From NCBI GenBank assembly GCA_947491175.1, contig CANLIF010000047.1:1-9212 (forward strand): DNA of 9,212 nt, given 5' to 3'. Source of the stretch: Actinomycetota bacterium (GTDB lineage Bacteria; Actinomycetota; Actinomycetes; S36-B12; UBA5976). Below are positions 5,847 to 9,212 of this stretch, piece by piece. The position numbers and the translations under genes are program-made. A model generated the notes under the pieces. It was not told the origin of the DNA and ran no database searches. It saw nothing but the letters and a program-made list of their open reading frames with translations. Each line of letters begins with the position of its first letter. Within the stretch, counting starts at the first letter, position 1.

Positions 5847-7643
5847 GTGCGCGAATTATCTGTAGTAGCAAATATCCCACCAGTTTCTAGTGGAAACGTG
5901 ACTGATCAAATTGAAGATCTGTTTGCCAGAAATCCAGAATTCCCATCAATTTCCATTCAAACCGACGATGAGTGGAGCACGATAACTGCTGCGCAGTTTA
6001 GATCTCAAGTTAGAAACGTTGCCAAGGGTTTGATCGCCGAAGGATTACAGGCTGGGGACCGAGTGGCAATTCTGTCGCGGACTCGATTCGAGTGGACTGT
6101 CGCAGATTATGCGATTTGGTATGCCGGCTGTGTAACTGTTCCAATCTATGAAACTTCATCCCCTGAGCAAGTTGAATGGATTATTTCGGACTCACACGTA
6201 GTTGCAACATTCTTTGAAGCTAAACGAACCACTCATGCTTTTACGCCAATCGCCGCAAAAGTTCCGCACATGACGCGTTCCTACATTTTTGGTGACGACG
6301 TCTTGGCGGAATTAGCAATCAAAGGTGCAAATGTTTCTGATTCTGATTTGGAATCTCGCAGAATAATTGCTGGACCAAATGAACCTGCAACTTTGATTTA
6401 CACCTCTGGCACCACTGGTCAACCAAAAGGCTGCATCGTTACGCACGGTAATCTGATGGCTGAAGTTGATACGTTAGTTAAAGCAGTTCCCGAAGTATTC
6501 GATGTGCCGGATGCTTCCACTCTGATTTTCTTGCCCTTAGCCCATGTATTTGGACGATTGATTCAAGTTGCTATGTTGCGTGGTGAAGTAACAATTGGAC
6601 ACTGCCCAAATCCAGCGGCGCTTCTAAAGGATCTAGGTTCCTTTAAGCCAACATTCCTACTGGCCGTACCACGAGTATTTGAAAAAGTATTTAATGGTTC
6701 AGCAGCCAAAGCGCATGAAGCTAGTCCAGTCAAGGGAAAGATTTTTGATCGAGCAGCTGCAACAGCAATTGCCTACAGTGAAGCACTTGACCACGGTCAT
6801 GTTTCGGCGGGATTAAAGATAAAGCACGGACTTTTTGACAAGTTGGTTTACTCAAAGTTGCGCCATGCCATGGGTGGCAGAGTCACTCATGCGATTTCCG
6901 GTGGGGCTGCACTTGGCTCACGCTTAGGTCATTTTTATCGTGGTATTGGATTGATCATTCTTGAAGGTTACGGATTAACGGAAACAACTGCGGGCAGCAC
7001 TTTGAATTTGCCCTCTGCGCTAAAAATTGGCTCTGTTGGCCGCCCACTTCCAGGCACTGGGGCTCGGATCGAATCTGATGGTGAAATTTTACTAAAGGGG
7101 CCTCATGTCTTTGCGGGCTATTGGAACAACGACGCGGCAACATCAGAGGCAATGACAACTGATGGTTGGTTTAGAACTGGCGACATCGGGGAACTTGATG
7201 GTGAGGGCTACCTGCGAATTACTGGTCGCAAGAAAGAACTTATTGTTACTGCCGGTGGTAAGAATGTGGCACCTGCACTGCTTGAAGATCGCCTAAGAGC
7301 TAATCCAATAATCAGCCAGTGTGTCGTGGTTGGCGACAACAAGCCGTACATCGGTGCATTGATCACTTTAGATCAAGATGCGCTGCCGCAAATTTTGGCT
7401 GCAAACAACATTGAAGTAGCACCCATGTCAGAACTTCTAGAAAATTCTGATGTCCGCGCTCTAGTTCAGAAAGCAGTAAATGCTGCCAATGAATCAGTAT
7501 CAAATTCCGAAGCAATCAAGAAGTTTGTAATTTTGCCAGAGGACTTAACAATCGATAATGGTTATCTCACTCCTAAGATGAGTATTCGTAGACATTTAGT
7601 TGTGCAAGATTTTGCTGGTGACATTGAGGCTCTTTACGCCTGA
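5847..7643 (+). CDS. fadD15: Long-chain fatty-acid--CoA ligase (FadD15-like AMP-dependent synthetase)
   Basis: This enzyme activates long-chain fatty acids with ATP, through an acyl-adenylate, to acyl-CoA. The 598-residue protein has the ANL-superfamily motifs in order: phosphate loop YTSGTTGQPKG 185-195, FLPLAHVFGR 228-237, GYGLTET 374-380, the FACS signature with RTGDIGELDGEGYLRITGRK 443-462, and the C-terminal catalytic Lys577 in GYLTPKMS. The start is set at GTG 5847 for the Shine-Dalgarno sequence 6 nt upstream and because the N-terminus MRELSV then matches the MREISV start I recall for M. tuberculosis FadD15; the upstream TTG (5832) would add five residues. The segment YAGCVTVPIYETSSPEQVEW (92-111) is also FadD15-like. 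It leads a rightward operon with the GT87 gene and diverges from the PlsC-like acyltransferase, which could use its acyl-CoA product. This pairing is inferred from position. Confidence 0.94.
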   Translation: MRELSVVANIPPVSSGNVTDQIEDLFARNPEFPSISIQTDDEWSTITAAQFRSQVRNVAKGLIAEGLQAGDRVAILSRTRFEWTVADYAIWYAGCVTVPIYETSSPEQVEWIISDSHVVATFFEAKRTTHAFTPIAAKVPHMTRSYIFGDDVLAELAIKGANVSDSDLESRRIIAGPNEPATLIYTSGTTGQPKGCIVTHGNLMAEVDTLVKAVPEVFDVPDASTLIFLPLAHVFGRLIQVAMLRGEVTIGHCPNPAALLKDLGSFKPTFLLAVPRVFEKVFNGSAAKAHEASPVKGKIFDRAAATAIAYSEALDHGHVSAGLKIKHGLFDKLVYSKLRHAMGGRVTHAISGGAALGSRLGHFYRGIGLIILEGYGLTETTAGSTLNLPSALKIGSVGRPLPGTGARIESDGEILLKGPHVFAGYWNNDAATSEAMTTDGWFRTGDIGELDGEGYLRITGRKKELIVTAGGKNVAPALLEDRLRANPIISQCVVVGDNKPYIGALITLDQDALPQILAANNIEVAPMSELLENSDVRALVQKAVNAANESVSNSEAIKKFVILPEDLTIDNGYLTPKMSIRRHLVVQDFAGDIEALYA

Positions 7644-7672
7644 ATTAAGAATTAAACCAAGATCGGATAGCT

Positions 7673-8851
7673 ATGCGAGTAATGCCCTTGACTTTGGGTT
7701 GGGCAACAACAAGAGTTTGGGTTTTGCTTTCAGGTTTTAGCATTATTTTTTATCCAGGATCTGAATTTTTGTTTAGTGACGTTCGCTTGTACGACTGGTG
7801 GGCTGGGAACATCGCTGATTCGCACTTCCCTATCAACGACCCAATGTGGCAATACCCACCTCTAGCAGCAGTGGTATTTCTAGCCGGGTATTTGATTGCC
7901 GGAAACACAGTCGGATTTGTATTCCTTGCCACAATTGCAGATTTCGCAATTTTTTCCCTTTTGATTCAACGTGGCCGAGAGCAGGGTAATTCCAGTCCTG
8001 CATTGATCTGGATGATCGCACCACTTGTTATGGGGCCAATTATTTTGGGGCGATTCGATGTTTTTGTAACTTTGGCCGCAGTTGTTGCCTTACTTTACGT
8101 TGATCAAACCCGCAGATTTGGAATGGCACTTGCTATTGGGGCCTTACTTAAAGTTTGGCCATTGTTGTTATTGCTGGCAGCGCCGAAAGGGACGGCACTA
8201 AAGGCGATCGCTTGGTTTACTGCCACATTTGCGGCCGGGAGTCTTTTATTAAGTTTTTGGTGGAATGACAGCTTTTCATTTATCGGCGGCCAAAGTTCTC
8301 GAGGATTGCAAATTGAATCTGTTGGTGCACTTCCCTACCAGATATGGAACGCCGGTCCGGGTACCGTAACTTCAGCATTTCAATTTGGCGCGATAGAAGT
8401 TGTTGCCGCCGGAACCCAATTTGTATCGCTGGTAATTACCTTGATTGGTGTTGTTCTATTAGGAGTACTTTTCTACTGGCGAATCTTTGGAAAGCTAAGC
8501 CAAGCAAATCCAGCTGACATCGCATTGCTGGCAATTTTGATTTCTATTGTTACAAGTCGGGTTTTGTCTCCGCAATACATGGTTTGGGTATTTGGTTTAC
8601 TTGCAGTCAGCGCCATACATCCCCAAGAAAACTTCCGAAAAATTTTGATTTTGATTTTTGTTAGTGCCGGACTTGGGCAAATTATTTATCCATGGTGGTA
8701 CATTGACCTTCAGCAAGGTGGCGTGTTGGCAGTTACTGCGCATGCCATTCGAGTTTTAACCTTGCTCTGGGCAACTGGTATTGCCTGGAAAAACATGAAA
8801 GAACTTAGTCGGCAAAATCAAAGCCTGATAGCAATCCATCAAGCTTCTTAA
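7673..8851 (+). CDS. GT87-family polytopic membrane glycosyltransferase (probable mannosyltransferase)
   Basis: This 392-residue membrane protein of the GT-C fold (GT87, formerly DUF2029) is related to the mycobacterial alpha-1,2-mannosyltransferase group (Rv2181/MptC) that decorates lipomannan using polyprenyl-phosphate-mannose. About nine or ten hydrophobic segments are visible. The first extracytoplasmic loop holds SDVRLYDWWA (35-44), whose Asp36 is the likely catalytic acid/base of GT-C enzymes, followed by PINDPMWQYPPLA (53-65), a family hallmark. Further family features are GRFD (126-129), the loop GGQSSRGLQIES (205-216) and LSPQYMVW (298-305). The ATG lies 29 bp after the fadD15-like stop, with a weak GGA 5 nt upstream and no promoter-like hexamer, so cotranscription is likely. 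Its last 47 bp overlap the convergent pimB-like gene. Donor and acceptor are inferred from family and context. Confidence 0.87.
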   Translation: MRVMPLTLGWATTRVWVLLSGFSIIFYPGSEFLFSDVRLYDWWAGNIADSHFPINDPMWQYPPLAAVVFLAGYLIAGNTVGFVFLATIADFAIFSLLIQRGREQGNSSPALIWMIAPLVMGPIILGRFDVFVTLAAVVALLYVDQTRRFGMALAIGALLKVWPLLLLLAAPKGTALKAIAWFTATFAAGSLLLSFWWNDSFSFIGGQSSRGLQIESVGALPYQIWNAGPGTVTSAFQFGAIEVVAAGTQFVSLVITLIGVVLLGVLFYWRIFGKLSQANPADIALLAILISIVTSRVLSPQYMVWVFGLLAVSAIHPQENFRKILILIFVSAGLGQIIYPWWYIDLQQGGVLAVTAHAIRVLTLLWATGIAWKNMKELSRQNQSLIAIHQAS

Positions 8852-9212
8852 AGCTTTGATCCCAGGTCCATTCGTTAGTAACCCAATTGCGTCCCGCTTC
8901 ACCCATACTTTTGGCAACCGCTGGATTTGTTAACAGAAATGCTAGGCGCCGCGCAATCTCACTGATATTTTTGCCGTCAACTAAGTACCCAGTCTTGCCA
9001 TCTATGACTGCATCGATCGCCCCACCAGAATTACCGGCAATAACAGGTAACCCAGTGGCAGATCCTTCCAAGAAAACTATGCCAAGACCTTCTACATCCC
9101 AGCCGCCCATTCGAGTGCGACATGGCATAGCAAAGACGTCTGCGGCTGCGTACCACTTGGATAAATCGGTTTGACTGACTTTGCCAGTGAGGTAAACAAA
9201 TTCTGAAAGCCC
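8805..9212 (-). CDS. pimB: GT4 glycosyltransferase, PimB-like, C-terminal part (5' end outside window)
   Basis: This is the C-terminal 135 codons of a GT-B fold, family 4 glycosyltransferase; the frame is open to the right edge, so the Met at 9128 is internal. The fragment shows the end of the donor-binding domain: LTGKVSQTDLSKWYAAADVF, then MPCRTRMGGWDVEGLGIVFLE with the EX7E-type motif (Glu of VEGLG through the Glu of FLE), then SATGLPVIAGNSGGAIDAV and DGKTGYLVDG. The MPCRTR...EGLGIVFLEGSATGLPV run is what I recall from PimB' of mycobacteria and corynebacteria, which adds the second mannose to phosphatidylinositol monomannoside from GDP-mannose at the cytoplasmic membrane face. The GT87 and acyltransferase neighbours support a phosphatidylinositol-mannoside role. 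Other GT4 enzymes share much of the motif, so the exact acceptor is less certain than the family. Confidence 0.85.
   Translation of the reverse strand, partial: GLSEFVYLTGKVSQTDLSKWYAAADVFAMPCRTRMGGWDVEGLGIVFLEGSATGLPVIAGNSGGAIDAVIDGKTGYLVDGKNISEIARRLAFLLTNPAVAKSMGEAGRNWVTNEWTWDQSFKKLDGLLSGFDFAD
8838..8860. terminator. Candidate bidirectional terminator hairpin inside the GT87/pimB overlap
   Basis: ATC-AAGCTT and AAGCTT-t-GAT pair around the loop CTTA, giving a 6-bp stem extended by 3 bp past a single bulged T at 8857. It spans the GT87 stop codon and lies within the last codons of the convergent pimB-like gene. There is no U-tract, so function as a terminator is uncertain. Confidence 0.3.

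Noticed and set aside
8841..8856. Paired AAGCTT palindromes as a mobile-element end or attachment site
   Set aside because: No second copy, target duplication or recombinase gene is visible; a small hairpin at a convergent junction explains it better.
8805..9128. A short complete GT4-like gene starting at the Met at 9128
   Set aside because: The frame stays open to the window edge and the upstream residues match the GT4 domain, so this is the C-terminal part of a longer gene.
8887..9174. 95-codon plus-strand open frame opposite the pimB-like gene
   Set aside because: The minus strand encodes a highly conserved GT4 segment here; the plus-strand translation is low-complexity and shadow-like.
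1..9212. CRISPR array, tRNA/rRNA, insertion sequence, phage or defence genes
   Set aside because: Coding genes with recognisable housekeeping or envelope functions cover nearly the whole window; no spaced repeats, cloverleaf sequences or transposase/nuclease motifs were seen.

Overview
The window looks like a chromosomal segment of a low-GC, streamlined actinobacterium. By eye its base composition is in the mid-40s percent GC. The gene set is actinobacterial: split lycopene cyclase CrtYc/CrtYd, a PASTA-type Ser/Thr kinase, class II DAHP synthase, a FadD15-type acyl-CoA synthetase, a GT87 mannosyltransferase-like protein and a PimB-type GT4 enzyme. Low GC, almost no intergenic DNA and carotenoid genes together suggest a freshwater acI lineage (Nanopelagicales, Planktophila/Nanopelagicus-like). 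That placement is inference; no rRNA or other marker is present.

Layout: 1-398 (minus) holds the start of a carotenoid operon, with crtYc and the first 22 codons of crtYd overlapping by ATGA. An 81-bp divergent spacer leads to 480-2360 (plus), a membrane kinase with four PASTA repeats. It converges with 2367-3695 (minus), the class II DAHP synthase. An 83-bp divergent spacer leads to 3779-4999 (plus), a PPi-dependent phosphofructokinase, which converges with 5019-5711 (minus), a PlsC-type acyltransferase. A divergent control region of about 135 bp separates that from 5847-7643 (plus), a long-chain acyl-CoA synthetase. It is followed 29 bp later by a GT87 membrane glycosyltransferase (7673-8851). 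The GT87 gene overlaps tail to tail with the 3' part of a pimB-like GT4 gene that runs off the right edge (minus).

The neighbourhood resembles the M. tuberculosis Rv2173-Rv2188c region, which contains an idsA2 prenyl synthase, pknL, aroG, a Rv2182c acyltransferase, fadD15, a GT87 mannosyltransferase and pimB'. On that basis the kinase is named PknL-like and the right half is read as an envelope glycolipid module: acyl activation, acyl transfer, and polyprenyl- or GDP-mannose-dependent mannosylation of phosphatidylinositol. The synteny is recalled, not computed.

The clearest signal beyond the genes is regulatory. Four genes (kinase, DAHP synthase, PFK, acyltransferase) have a TANNNT -10-like hexamer ending 6-7 nt before the start codon and no usable Shine-Dalgarno sequence, which predicts leaderless mRNAs. 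This also moves the acyltransferase start inward. The acyl-CoA synthetase instead has a clear Shine-Dalgarno sequence, which moves its start inward too. The three convergent junctions (+6, +19 and -47 bp) each hold a small inverted repeat. I found no mobile element, RNA gene, CRISPR array or evident new system; apart from start-site and promoter architecture this is an ordinary core-genome region.
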